From positions 62,001-126,000 of the forward strand of contig DHVZ01000056.1 of the NCBI GenBank assembly GCA_002412925.1: a DNA stretch of 64,000 bases, written 5' to 3'. Of the stretch, positions 51,087-58,987 are shown piece by piece. Made by a program: the position numbers and the translations under genes. The first letter of the stretch is position 1. The number at the start of each line of letters is the position of its first letter. The notes below the pieces were generated by a model that saw nothing but the letters and a program-made list of their open reading frames with translations, did no database searches and was not told where the DNA came from. The stretch comes from Anaerolineales bacterium UBA5195 (GTDB lineage: Bacteria > Chloroflexota > Anaerolineae > Anaerolineales > Villigracilaceae).

Positions 51087-51923
51087 ATGCAAATCGCTTT
51101 TGACGGTCTTCATTTTGTGTTTTTCGGGATGGAATTTACGCTATATTATTATGGCGTCATCCTGATGACTGGCGCATTGATGGGCGGCTGGCTGGCATAT
51201 AGGGAAGCCGCCCGCCGGGGGCATGACCCCGAAATCGTCTGGGACTTGCTCATCTGGCTGATTGTGGGTGGTGTGATTGGGGCCCGTTTGTGGCACATTT
51301 TTACCCCATCGCCTTCCCTGATCGCACAGGGAATCGATACGGTCTATTACCTGACCCACCCGCTCGATTTGATCAACCTTCGCCGGGGAGGGCTGGGCAT
51401 TCCCGGGGCAGTGATTGGCGGGGCCGCAGCCCTGTTTTTCTTTGCCCGCAAACGCAAACTCAATTTTGTTGAATGGGTGGATATTGCCGCTCCCAGCCTT
51501 GCACTCGGCCAGGCGATTGGACGCTGGGGCAATTATTTTAACCAGGAAGTTTACGGCGCTCCCACCGATCTGCCGTGGAAAATTTTCATCGACCCTCTTC
51601 ATCGCCTCTCTGGTTATGCGGATAAGGAATACTACCATCCACTTTTCCTGTATGAATCGCTCTGGAACTTGGGGAATATGGCGCTGTTGATCTGGCTCAC
51701 GCGCCGTTTCCCGGAGAAACTAAAATCTGGCGATGTGTTTTTGGTCTATCTGGTGGTGTATCCCGTCGGACGGTTCTTACTTGAATTCCTCCGCCTTGAT
51801 TCGTCGCAGCTGGGCGGTATCAATGCCAATCAGGCATTTATGGCCGTTGTGGCAATTCTTGCTGCCCTGGCGCTCTTCTGGAGACATCGGAAAAGCCTCG
51901 ATCATTCAACCCTTCAACCTTAG
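51087..51923 (+). CDS. lgt: Prolipoprotein diacylglyceryl transferase
   Basis: 278 residues, seven helices. GRWGNYFNQEVYG is the Lgt signature loop, preceded by RRGGLGIPGAVIGG and followed by HPLFLYESLWNLG. It moves diacylglyceryl from phosphatidylglycerol to the lipobox Cys, as needed for lipoproteins such as the 1252 product. It follows the phospholipid synthase gene by 24 bases. Confidence 0.95.
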   Translation: MQIAFDGLHFVFFGMEFTLYYYGVILMTGALMGGWLAYREAARRGHDPEIVWDLLIWLIVGGVIGARLWHIFTPSPSLIAQGIDTVYYLTHPLDLINLRRGGLGIPGAVIGGAAALFFFARKRKLNFVEWVDIAAPSLALGQAIGRWGNYFNQEVYGAPTDLPWKIFIDPLHRLSGYADKEYYHPLFLYESLWNLGNMALLIWLTRRFPEKLKSGDVFLVYLVVYPVGRFLLEFLRLDSSQLGGINANQAFMAVVAILAALALFWRHRKSLDHSTLQP

Positions 51924-51980
51924 CGCCTGGCACTTGAGCCAAATTCCGTTTTTCGGAAACCGAATAGCTGGTTTATCCTT

Positions 51981-52910
51981 ATGATTCAATGCGAAGACCT
52001 GACCAAACATTTTGACTCATTCAAGGCGGTCGAGGCAGTCAACCTCGAGGTCAAACCCGGTGAAGTGTTGGCGCTGCTCGGGCAGAACGGCGCGGGCAAA
52101 ACCACTACCGTGCGGATGCTTACCTCGGTCCTCGTGCCGACACGCGGGTGGGCCAAAGTGGCTGGGTACGATACGGTCAAAAACCCTACGGAGGTGCGCG
52201 CCTCGGTGGGAGTATTGACTGAAATGCACGGTCTGTATGGCCGCATGACCGGCTACGAATATCTCGATTTTTTCGGGCAAATCTACAGCCTCGATGCAGC
52301 CCGCCGCGAAAGACGCTCCAAAGAGTTGCTCGAATATTTTGGCCTGGCGCAGGCCGGGTACCGCCGCTCAGGCGAATACTCCAAAGGCATGCGCCAAAAG
52401 CTGGCGCTGGCCCGCGCGCTCATTCACGAGCCGCCGGTTTTGCTGCTCGACGAGCCTACTTCGGCCATGGACCCGGAAAGCGCTCAACTGGTGCGCCACG
52501 AGATTGCCCGTCTGCGTTCTTCACAGCGCACCATTGTGATTTGCACGCATAACCTGGTCGAAGCCGAAATGCTGGCCGATAAAATTGCCATCATCTATCG
52601 TGGGCGGATTTTGCTGATGGGCACCCTGGATGAAATGCGCCAGAGGCTGCTCGGCCTCGCTGAATATGATGTCAAACTGGCAGGCAAGCACCCGCTGGTT
52701 GGTTTGCAGATGCCAGATGGGGTGAAACTGCTGGATGTCTGGGAAGACGGATTCCGCTATCGCGTTGAAAATCCGGTTTTGTCGAATCCGCTTATTCTTC
52801 GGCAATTATTCCAATCCAACCTGCCGGTCGTGGCGGTGCAGGAAGTGCCGCGCACCCTGGAAATGTTATATCTCAAGGCAATGGTGCAGGCCGCGGAAGG
52901 TGTACTATGA
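51981..52910 (+). CDS. ABC transporter ATP-binding protein
   Basis: 309 residues. Walker A LGQNGAGKTTTVRM (near 38), signature YSKGMRQKLALARALI (near 139), Walker B LLLDEPTSAMDPES, and H-loop VICTHNL. The C-terminal 80 residues are the DrrA-like extension. It is coupled by a 4-base overlap (ATGA) to the permease, forming a NatA/DrrA-type exporter. Confidence 0.95.
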   Translation: MIQCEDLTKHFDSFKAVEAVNLEVKPGEVLALLGQNGAGKTTTVRMLTSVLVPTRGWAKVAGYDTVKNPTEVRASVGVLTEMHGLYGRMTGYEYLDFFGQIYSLDAARRERRSKELLEYFGLAQAGYRRSGEYSKGMRQKLALARALIHEPPVLLLDEPTSAMDPESAQLVRHEIARLRSSQRTIVICTHNLVEAEMLADKIAIIYRGRILLMGTLDEMRQRLLGLAEYDVKLAGKHPLVGLQMPDGVKLLDVWEDGFRYRVENPVLSNPLILRQLFQSNLPVVAVQEVPRTLEMLYLKAMVQAAEGVL

Positions 52911-54448
52911 GGCGTTTAGGGCCTGCCTGGCTGGTGGCGAGACGCGAACTTATCGACCAGATGCGCGATTGGCGTATCCTGCTCCCAATGATCATTTTGA
53001 CCATTTTTTTTCCATATCTGATGAATGTGGCCGCCAAAACAACGGTGGACTATGTTAACCAGTATGGAGCCAACCTGATTGCCGAGCGCCTGTTGCCCTT
53101 CCTGATCCTGGTGGTCGGGTATTTCCCGGTCACTGTCTCGCTGGTGGTGGCGCTCGAGTCTTTTGTGGGCGAAAAGGAACGCGGCACCATCGAACCTTTG
53201 CTCACCAGCCCCCTGGTCGACGAACATCTTTACCTGGGCAAGTTGATGGCCGGGACGATTGTGCCACTGACGGTGAGCTACATTGGCATTGCGCTTTACA
53301 TGGGCGGCCTGATCTGGCAAGGGATTAAATGGCCTGAGTGGGGCTTTATCATCCAAACACTGGCGCTGACAGCGGTGCAAACCTTGCTGATGGTCAGCGC
53401 AGCGATTGTGATTTCCACCCAGTCGACCACCGTCAGGGCCGCCAACCTGCTGGCCTCCTTTATCGTTATTCCAATCGCCCTGCTGATCCAGGGTGAAAGC
53501 GCGCTGATGTTCTGGGGCACCAACGATGTGCTCTGGCTGGCTGTTCTGGGAGTGGCCATCATGAGTGCCCTCGTTATCCGCCTGGGAATTGTGCACTTCA
53601 AGCGTGAGAGCCTTTTGGGACGCGAAATCGATGTGCTTAATCTGGGTTGGGCCTGGCAGACGTTTTGGGTGGCTTTAACCGGTTCCAACAGGCCCTTTGG
53701 ATTTACCCGCTACCTGCGCGCCATCTGGAAGCACCGCCGCGGCCAGGAGGCTGAAACCATTTCCCTGCGCGAGGCCCTCTGGCTGGATTGGAACGGCCTG
53801 TTACGTTGGTACCGCGAAGATGTCGCCCTGACGCTGAGACATTTGGCGCCCACTTTTTGGATCACGTTGGCCATTGGCGTGGCGGCCATCCTGCTGACCT
53901 TCATTTACGTTGATGCCAACCTGCCAAAGACGCTCCTGCCAAGAGAAGAGCTTAAAGAGGCGACGAAAGCCATCCGCGGCTTTTTAATGGATGATGGTTC
54001 CGGGGGCATTTCATCGACAATGCTTTTCTGGCACAACCTGCGCGCCGAACTGGTCATCATGGTCTTGGGGATTTTCTCTTTTGGCGTATTGAGTACGCTG
54101 GCCTTCATTGGCAACTTTGCCCTGGTTGGCGGCGTACTGGGCGCTGTCCAGTTGGTGGGGATTTCTCCCTGGCTGATCTTCGCTGCAGGCATCCTGCCGC
54201 ATGGGATTGTGGAGCTGCCCTCGATTATCTTGCTCAGCGCCGTCGTTTTACACATGGGCCTGCGCCTGGTAACCCCCGAGGAGGGCCGCTCGATAGGCGA
54301 AACCATGATCGTGACCTTTGCCGAAGTTATTAAAATTTTAATTGCAATCTGCATCCCGCTTCTTATCCTGGCTGCGCTGATCGAAGCCAACCTGACACCG
54401 CGCATCCTCCTGTCGGTGGTCGGGCGTTCCCTCGACCTTGAACCCTGA
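52907..54448 (+). CDS. ABC-2 type permease fused to a SpoIIM-like domain
   Basis: 513 residues. Residues 1-240 are an ABC-2 permease (EKERGTIEPLLTSPLV is the typical loop after helix 2; six helices). A cytosolic stretch (about 245-305) joins a second membrane module, 310-505, which matches the SpoIIM family: TMLFWHNLRAELVI, ILPHGIVELPSIILLS and GRSIGETMIV. SpoIIM of Bacillus takes part in engulfment, but many non-sporulating bacteria have the domain next to ABC genes. Here the two are one polypeptide. The stop overlaps the MBL gene start (TGATG). Confidence 0.85.
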   Translation: MRRLGPAWLVARRELIDQMRDWRILLPMIILTIFFPYLMNVAAKTTVDYVNQYGANLIAERLLPFLILVVGYFPVTVSLVVALESFVGEKERGTIEPLLTSPLVDEHLYLGKLMAGTIVPLTVSYIGIALYMGGLIWQGIKWPEWGFIIQTLALTAVQTLLMVSAAIVISTQSTTVRAANLLASFIVIPIALLIQGESALMFWGTNDVLWLAVLGVAIMSALVIRLGIVHFKRESLLGREIDVLNLGWAWQTFWVALTGSNRPFGFTRYLRAIWKHRRGQEAETISLREALWLDWNGLLRWYREDVALTLRHLAPTFWITLAIGVAAILLTFIYVDANLPKTLLPREELKEATKAIRGFLMDDGSGGISSTMLFWHNLRAELVIMVLGIFSFGVLSTLAFIGNFALVGGVLGAVQLVGISPWLIFAAGILPHGIVELPSIILLSAVVLHMGLRLVTPEEGRSIGETMIVTFAEVIKILIAICIPLLILAALIEANLTPRILLSVVGRSLDLEP

Positions 54449-55206
54449 TGACCAGGCTAATCGTCCTTGGTTCTTCCAATGCGATTCCCTCGGTGGATCA
54501 TGAAAACACCCACCTGGCGCTTACATCCCCTAAACGCACCGTATTGATCGACTGTGTTTCAAACCCGGTTATCCGACTGGAACAGGCCGGGGTAGATGTC
54601 AACGCCGTCACTGATATTATCCTGACCCATTTCCACCCTGACCATGTCTCGGGTGTGCCGTTGCTCTTGATGGATATGTGGTTGATGGGTCGCCGCCAAC
54701 CTTTGAATATTTATGGCCTGCATTACACCCTCGACCGCATGGAGACCATGATGGGTCTTTACGGTTGGATCGAGTGGCCCAACTTCTTCACTGTCAATTT
54801 TTGCCGCGTTCCCGCAGATGATATGGCAATTGTTTTCGAAGGGCCAGATATGTGCGTCTACTCTTCTCCGGCAAAGCACTTTTTGCCAAATATCAGCCTG
54901 CGCATCGAGCTTAAGGGCGGCAAAAAAAGCCTGGCGTATTCTTGTGATACCGAACCTTGCCAGGCAGTCTTCGACCTGGCGCGCGGGGTGGATGTGCTGC
55001 TGCACGAGGCCTCAGGGAACTTCATGGGGCATTCTTCCGCGGCCCAGGCCGGGGAGGTGGCCCGGCAGGCCGGGGTGAGAACTTTATACCTGATCCACTA
55101 TCCAACAGGGCGTTATGCCTCTGGCGATCTGGTGGCCGAGGCAAAGGCCCGTTTCGAGGGTGAAGTAAAGTTGGCTGTCGATTTCATGCAAATCAACCTG
55201 GATTAA
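54448..55206 (+). CDS. MBL-fold hydrolase (RNase Z/phosphodiesterase-like)
   Basis: 252 residues. THFHPDHVSGVP is the HxHxDH metal motif; SCDTEPCQA supplies the bridging Asp, HEASGNFMGHSSAAQAG the further His, and LIHYPTGRY the final His. The layout is that of the RNase Z/ElaC side of the superfamily, without the exosite arm. It is coupled to the ABC permease. Substrate unknown. Confidence 0.87.
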   Translation: MTRLIVLGSSNAIPSVDHENTHLALTSPKRTVLIDCVSNPVIRLEQAGVDVNAVTDIILTHFHPDHVSGVPLLLMDMWLMGRRQPLNIYGLHYTLDRMETMMGLYGWIEWPNFFTVNFCRVPADDMAIVFEGPDMCVYSSPAKHFLPNISLRIELKGGKKSLAYSCDTEPCQAVFDLARGVDVLLHEASGNFMGHSSAAQAGEVARQAGVRTLYLIHYPTGRYASGDLVAEAKARFEGEVKLAVDFMQINLD

Positions 55207-55207
55207 T

Positions 55208-55251
55208 TTAGAAAGGCGCAATCTCCACGAAACGAGATTGCGCCTTTCTAA
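55208..55251. terminator. Strong bidirectional terminator
   Basis: Perfect 18-bp stem (55208-55225 with 55234-55251) and an 8-base loop, between the MBL gene and the convergent HNH gene. Confidence 0.85.
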
Positions 55252-55291
55252 ACTCTTCGCCAACGGGTGGCAAGCCAGTCAGAGTGCCTTT

Positions 55292-55795
55292 TTACCAGCC
55301 TGCGATAAAAGGCACCCATTCTACATTTTCAGGAAGGTGCCGTTCGAAAATATAGCGCGCGCTGGCAGGAGGTTCGCGTGGAATGGCCATCAGCGCCATG
55401 CGCGATTCTTCCAGCCGCCGCCCTCCCTTTTGATGGTTGCACGTCGAACAGGCCGTCACCACGTTTGTCCAAATATGCATCCCGCCCAGATGGCGCGGCA
55501 AGACGTGGTCAATGGTCAAGTTGAGCACCTTCCGCCCGCAATACTGGCAGGTATAATTATCCCTGCGAAAAACCTCGCGGCGGCTCAATTTGATGTGAGG
55601 GCGCGGGCGCTGGATCATGTGCTCGAGCCGGATGACGGATGGAAGCGGGAAGGTTTGCGAAACCGTCTGAATGACGCCCCGGCCATTGGCAATCAACGCG
55701 GCCTTGCCATCGAGCATCATCCCGATCGCCCGGCGCGAGTTGCACACATTGATTGGCTCAAAATTGGCATTGAGCACCAGAACAAGCTCATCCAT
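55292..55795 (-). CDS. HNH endonuclease family protein
   Basis: 167 residues. An 80-residue N-terminal region (VLVLNANFEPINVCNSRRA) common to this HNH subfamily, then the zinc/HNH core: YTCQYCGRK, LTIDHVLPRHLGG (His-His), ACSTCNHQKGGR. It is a single-gene chromosomal HNH of unknown role, widespread in bacteria; no toxin partner or restriction genes are nearby. Confidence 0.9.
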   Translation of the reverse strand: MDELVLVLNANFEPINVCNSRRAIGMMLDGKAALIANGRGVIQTVSQTFPLPSVIRLEHMIQRPRPHIKLSRREVFRRDNYTCQYCGRKVLNLTIDHVLPRHLGGMHIWTNVVTACSTCNHQKGGRRLEESRMALMAIPREPPASARYIFERHLPENVEWVPFIAGW

Positions 55796-55816
55796 GGCTT
55801 CTCCGTAACGTGTCGA

Positions 55817-55845
55817 ATTATACTGCTGCTTCTGGCGGATGTCAG
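55817..55845 (-). promoter_or_regulatory. Sigma-70-type promoter of the HNH gene
   Basis: CTGACA (55840-55845) and TATAAT (55817-55822) on the minus strand, spaced 17 bases, about 20 bases before the start codon. Confidence 0.7.
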
Positions 55846-55858
55846 CTTGATCTTGTTA

Positions 55859-55886
55859 GGCTCTTTGGGAATCTCTGTGGAAACCC
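55859..55886 (+). repeat. Dispersed repeat family, short copy
   Basis: GGCTCTTTGGGAATCTCTGT then GGAAACCC. The rest of the element is missing. Confidence 0.55.
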
Positions 55887-55982
55887 AGCAATCTTCAAGG
55901 GTTAGAATCAGAAGTTCACGAAACATCTCACAGACGCTCGATTTCAACTTTCGTAAGCTACCGAGAATCATTTGGAGGCAAG

Positions 55983-56885
55983 GTGAATATCCTCATTTCT
56001 GGCGGCACAGGTTTTATCGGTTCGGCGCTGACCCGTTCCTTGCTTGCCGATGGACACGGCATTTGGGTGTTGACTCGCAACCCGGCCCGGGCGCACCTGC
56101 CGAAGGGGGTCCAACCTGTCCGCTGGGATGGGCTTACCAGCCAGGGCTGGATCGGTATATTCTCCCAGATGGATGCCGTCGTCAACCTGGCGGGCGAAAG
56201 CGTGGGAAAATGGCCCTGGACACAACAACGTAAGAATCTTATTCGTGACAGCCGCGTGGACGCGGGGCGCGCAATCGCCGATGCTTTCCAAAAAGCGGAT
56301 AAAAAACCAGCCGTGCTGATCCAGTCTTCTGGGGTGGGTTATTATGGTCCCTGCGGGAAAGAGGCGGTGGCTGAAGATTCTCCTGCCGGCAACGATTTTA
56401 TGGCAACTGTCGCCCTGAATTGGGAAGCCTCCTCACGCATCGTCGATTCGTTGGGCGTGCGGCGGGTGATTATCCGCACAGCCCTCGTGCTGGATGCCCG
56501 CCAGGGTGTGCTGCCCCTGATGGCTCTGCCCGTGCGTTTTGGGGCGGGCGGGCCGCTTGGCAGCGGTGCGCAGGGCGTTTCATGGATCCACATCGATGAT
56601 GAAGTCCGCGCCATTCGTTATTTGCTGGAAAACGACAAGGCGCGCGGCGCATTCAACCTTTCTGCCCCAAACCCTTTGTCCAACGCAGATTTCATCCGCG
56701 CCCTGGCCCAGGCCCTCACACGTCCATACTGGATACCCGCCCCGGCATTCTTGCTAAAAATGGCATTGGGAGAAATGGGCACCCTGTTGCTCGACGGGCA
56801 GTTCGCTATTCCCCAGCGGCTGGTCAATCTCGGGTTTGTATTTCGCTTCGAAACCGTTCAGGAAGCCTTTCACGACTTATTCTAA
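55983..56885 (+). CDS. TIGR01777-family SDR epimerase (YfcH-like)
   Basis: 300 residues from GTG 55983, with GGAGG upstream. MNILISGGTGFIGSALTRSLL is the NAD(P) Rossmann loop. VNLAGESVGKWPW is typical of this subfamily, the YxxxK region is changed to GVGYYGPCGKEAV, and the C-terminal 50 residues are the DUF1731 module (LGEMGTLLLDGQFAIPQRL). The reaction is unknown in most bacteria. Confidence 0.9.
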   Translation: MNILISGGTGFIGSALTRSLLADGHGIWVLTRNPARAHLPKGVQPVRWDGLTSQGWIGIFSQMDAVVNLAGESVGKWPWTQQRKNLIRDSRVDAGRAIADAFQKADKKPAVLIQSSGVGYYGPCGKEAVAEDSPAGNDFMATVALNWEASSRIVDSLGVRRVIIRTALVLDARQGVLPLMALPVRFGAGGPLGSGAQGVSWIHIDDEVRAIRYLLENDKARGAFNLSAPNPLSNADFIRALAQALTRPYWIPAPAFLLKMALGEMGTLLLDGQFAIPQRLVNLGFVFRFETVQEAFHDLF

Positions 56886-56960
56886 ATGGCTGAAAGTGCT
56901 ATACTATTTCTGAGGCCAACCGCATAATTCGGGACATTCATACCTGCCGAGGAGCGATTG

Positions 56961-58322
56961 ATGCAGTTCGGAACCGTCCAGAAGCTGATTTCAATTTTCA
57001 ATCAGAGTTTCCATGAATTGGGGGTTTCTGTTTCCCTGGAAAAACTGGAAGACTTATCTGTGACGATCCACCGCGCCATGACAGTCCAGACGCGTCATTT
57101 TCACACCCTCGAGCACGTCTTTACTTTTGTCGATCCAAACAATGCCATTCGCTCACTGGCAGCCCTGTACCATGATATTGTCTATCTCCAAGTAGATCTG
57201 GGATTCTCTCCGCCAATCTGGGAATTGATCTCACCCTACATCCGCCAGGAAAATGGGGAATTCCATATGGCCGAGAATATTTTACCGGATGACCGTAACG
57301 TTGCCATGACCCTTGAGGTCTTCGACTTGCGCCCTGGCCAGAAGCTCTCCTCTGTGACTGCGCTGAACGAGTTCTTAAGCGCCCTGGTGATGATTAAGCA
57401 ACTGGGCGGTTTTGTGCCTGAAAAAGACCTACTTGGCATGTCTGTCTGCATCGAGGCCACCATCCCCTTCCGCGGATCTACGGCAGATGGCAAGAGTCCT
57501 TTCGAGGTGATGGAGGCGCGGCTTGCGAGGATCATTAAGCGCTATGGGCTGGATCTTCCCGACGAAGAAGTGGTCGAAACCATTAAAACAGCAGTTATTT
57601 TTGCCAATAAAGATATCGAAAACTTTGCCGAATCTGATCCCGGCCGTTTCCTCGATAATACCTGGAAATTACTACCCGAAACCAATGCCGCGCTGCGCCT
57701 GCCCGACGTCTATTCTCTCGCCACCTATCGGCAGGCCCTGCAAAAAATGGATGCTTTTTTCAGGAACCTGGATGTAAACACGGTTTTCAGTCAATACCGG
57801 GGCGTTCCTTCGGATGATGATTACAACCAGATGGTACAGCTGGCCAGCAATAACCTCCAAATTGCATGCCAATACCTGGGCATAAAAATCCTGGGGATAA
57901 CCATCCTGGAAGCCTTGGCAAAAGCCACCGGCGGCGATGCGCCGCTTTCCCTCTTCATGGGCGATATTCCCCGTGAGGGCATCAGCATTAAACGCCTTGA
58001 GTATTACCTGCCCGAACTCGACGATGCTCCCTGGGTTGATCATGGCTCCGTCATCTACCAATTGCTTGAATCTGGCCGATCCAGCGAGGCCAGTTTCGAC
58101 ATGAAAAACTCGCCTCTTTCGCTTTTTGTTTACAAGACTACCCCGCCAGAGAAAATTGCGTACTATCTGCAACGCGCGCAGAAATTCTACAAAGGGACGC
58201 TTTCTCCGGCAAAATTTTTACAGGCAATCGATCCTTCAATCGTTCAGCCAATTGCGCGAGCCAGCTCCATCATGGTTTACACCCGCCGACAGGCGCTGCT
58301 TCAGTATGCCGGGGATGAATAA
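56961..58322 (+). CDS. Large HD-superfamily-like protein of unknown function
   Basis: 454 residues from ATG 56961 with GAGGAG upstream. RHFHTLEHVFTFVD and LAALYHDIVYLQVD resemble the metal sites (His...His-Asp) of predicted HD-type phosphohydrolases. The rest is mostly helical and of no family that I recognise. It is twice as long as the small HD proteins with these motifs. Followed after 3 bases by a small membrane protein gene. Confidence 0.65.
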   Translation: MQFGTVQKLISIFNQSFHELGVSVSLEKLEDLSVTIHRAMTVQTRHFHTLEHVFTFVDPNNAIRSLAALYHDIVYLQVDLGFSPPIWELISPYIRQENGEFHMAENILPDDRNVAMTLEVFDLRPGQKLSSVTALNEFLSALVMIKQLGGFVPEKDLLGMSVCIEATIPFRGSTADGKSPFEVMEARLARIIKRYGLDLPDEEVVETIKTAVIFANKDIENFAESDPGRFLDNTWKLLPETNAALRLPDVYSLATYRQALQKMDAFFRNLDVNTVFSQYRGVPSDDDYNQMVQLASNNLQIACQYLGIKILGITILEALAKATGGDAPLSLFMGDIPREGISIKRLEYYLPELDDAPWVDHGSVIYQLLESGRSSEASFDMKNSPLSLFVYKTTPPEKIAYYLQRAQKFYKGTLSPAKFLQAIDPSIVQPIARASSIMVYTRRQALLQYAGDE

Positions 58323-58325
58323 ACC

Positions 58326-58829
58326 TTGCCCGAATCCAGAACTCATACCCCCGAACTCCTACCACGTCTGGGTGAATTCTCCGCCTGGGCGCTAACGATC
58401 GCCTCAGCGCTGGGACTCTCCTTGCTCTCAAGCCCCACCCAGATCCCGTTCCTTGCCTGGTTCCTTGTCATTTTCTTTGCTTTTTCGGCTGCCAGCATCT
58501 CCCTGGGCAACTGGATGGATCGTAGGACTTTCATCCGCCTCGAACCGGATGGGGTGGTTTTCGAAAACGGCTTGCGTAAGACACGATTAATTTGGAGCGA
58601 GATTCAGGAATTGCGCACTTCCCCAGCCCGCTGGGGGACTTCAGCGCAGGTCATGGGTGGTCAGTCCCATTTTAGTTTCTCAACGCTTGGTGAAATGCGG
58701 TTCCAGGGAAAAGTGCGGGCGCGGACAGGTTTCGCCGAGGGCAGGCTGATCATCGATGAAATCATCCGCGCCGCCGGGCTGACGAAAATGGTGCAGGATG
58801 GACAGCTCAAAATATATTCCCGGCCGTGA
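58326..58829 (+). CDS. Membrane protein with PH-like domain
   Basis: 167 residues, probable TTG start directly after the HD-like gene. Two helices (about 18-35 and 41-60) and then a beta-rich segment (FIRLEPDGVVFENGLRKTRLIWSEIQELRTS) similar to bacterial PH domains. Function unknown. Confidence 0.6.
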   Translation: MPESRTHTPELLPRLGEFSAWALTIASALGLSLLSSPTQIPFLAWFLVIFFAFSAASISLGNWMDRRTFIRLEPDGVVFENGLRKTRLIWSEIQELRTSPARWGTSAQVMGGQSHFSFSTLGEMRFQGKVRARTGFAEGRLIIDEIIRAAGLTKMVQDGQLKIYSRP

Positions 58830-58838
58830 TTTTTGCTG

Positions 58839-58844
58839 TATAAT
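58839..58844 (+). promoter_or_regulatory. -10 box of the tyrS leader transcript
   Basis: TATAAT at 58839-58844. The -35 region is poor. Transcription would start about 7 bases downstream, at 58850-58852, i.e. at the first codon of the leader peptide. Confidence 0.5.
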
Positions 58845-58850
58845 AGTCTC

Positions 58851-58892
58851 ATGATTTTGAGGGTTTATCCTTACGCTTACGCACTTTTTTAG
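58851..58892 (+). CDS. Tyrosine-rich leader peptide of tyrS
   Basis: ATG to TAG, 13 codons: MILRVYPYAYALF. Tyr codons are at 58866 (TAT), 58872 (TAC) and 58878 (TAC), 3 of 13 residues. The frame is too short for gene finders. It precedes alternative hairpins and the tyrosyl-tRNA synthetase gene. No ribosome-binding site is present, in keeping with a leaderless start at the predicted 5' end. Expected to sense tyrosyl-tRNA supply by ribosome pausing at the Tyr codons. Confidence 0.65.
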   Translation: MILRVYPYAYALF

Positions 58893-58899
58893 CCCCGTA

Positions 58900-58947
58900 C
58901 TGTGGAGAAATACGCGCGCCTGCTCCACAGCGGGCGCGTTTTTGTTT
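58900..58947 (+). promoter_or_regulatory. Attenuator with mutually exclusive antiterminator and terminator hairpins
   Basis: Antiterminator: CTGTGGAG (58900-58907) pairs with CTCCACAG (58923-58930). Terminator: CGCGCCTGCT (58915-58924) pairs with AGCGGGCGCG (58929-58938, one G-T pair), loop CCAC, then TTTTTGTTT. The two share bases 58923-58924 and 58929-58930, so only one can form. A ribosome stopped at the leader stop codon (58890-58892) would cover the left antiterminator arm and let the terminator form; one paused at the Tyr codons would not. Confidence 0.7.
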
Positions 58948-58987
58948 ACATCATTGGGCGCTTATGCCCACACTTCAGGAGGTCATC

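Noticed and set aside
55292..55795. HNH protein as part of a defence or intron system
   Set aside because: It is a lone gene with its own promoter, in an ordinary neighbourhood. No methyltransferase, toxin/immunity, reverse transcriptase or intron structure is nearby.
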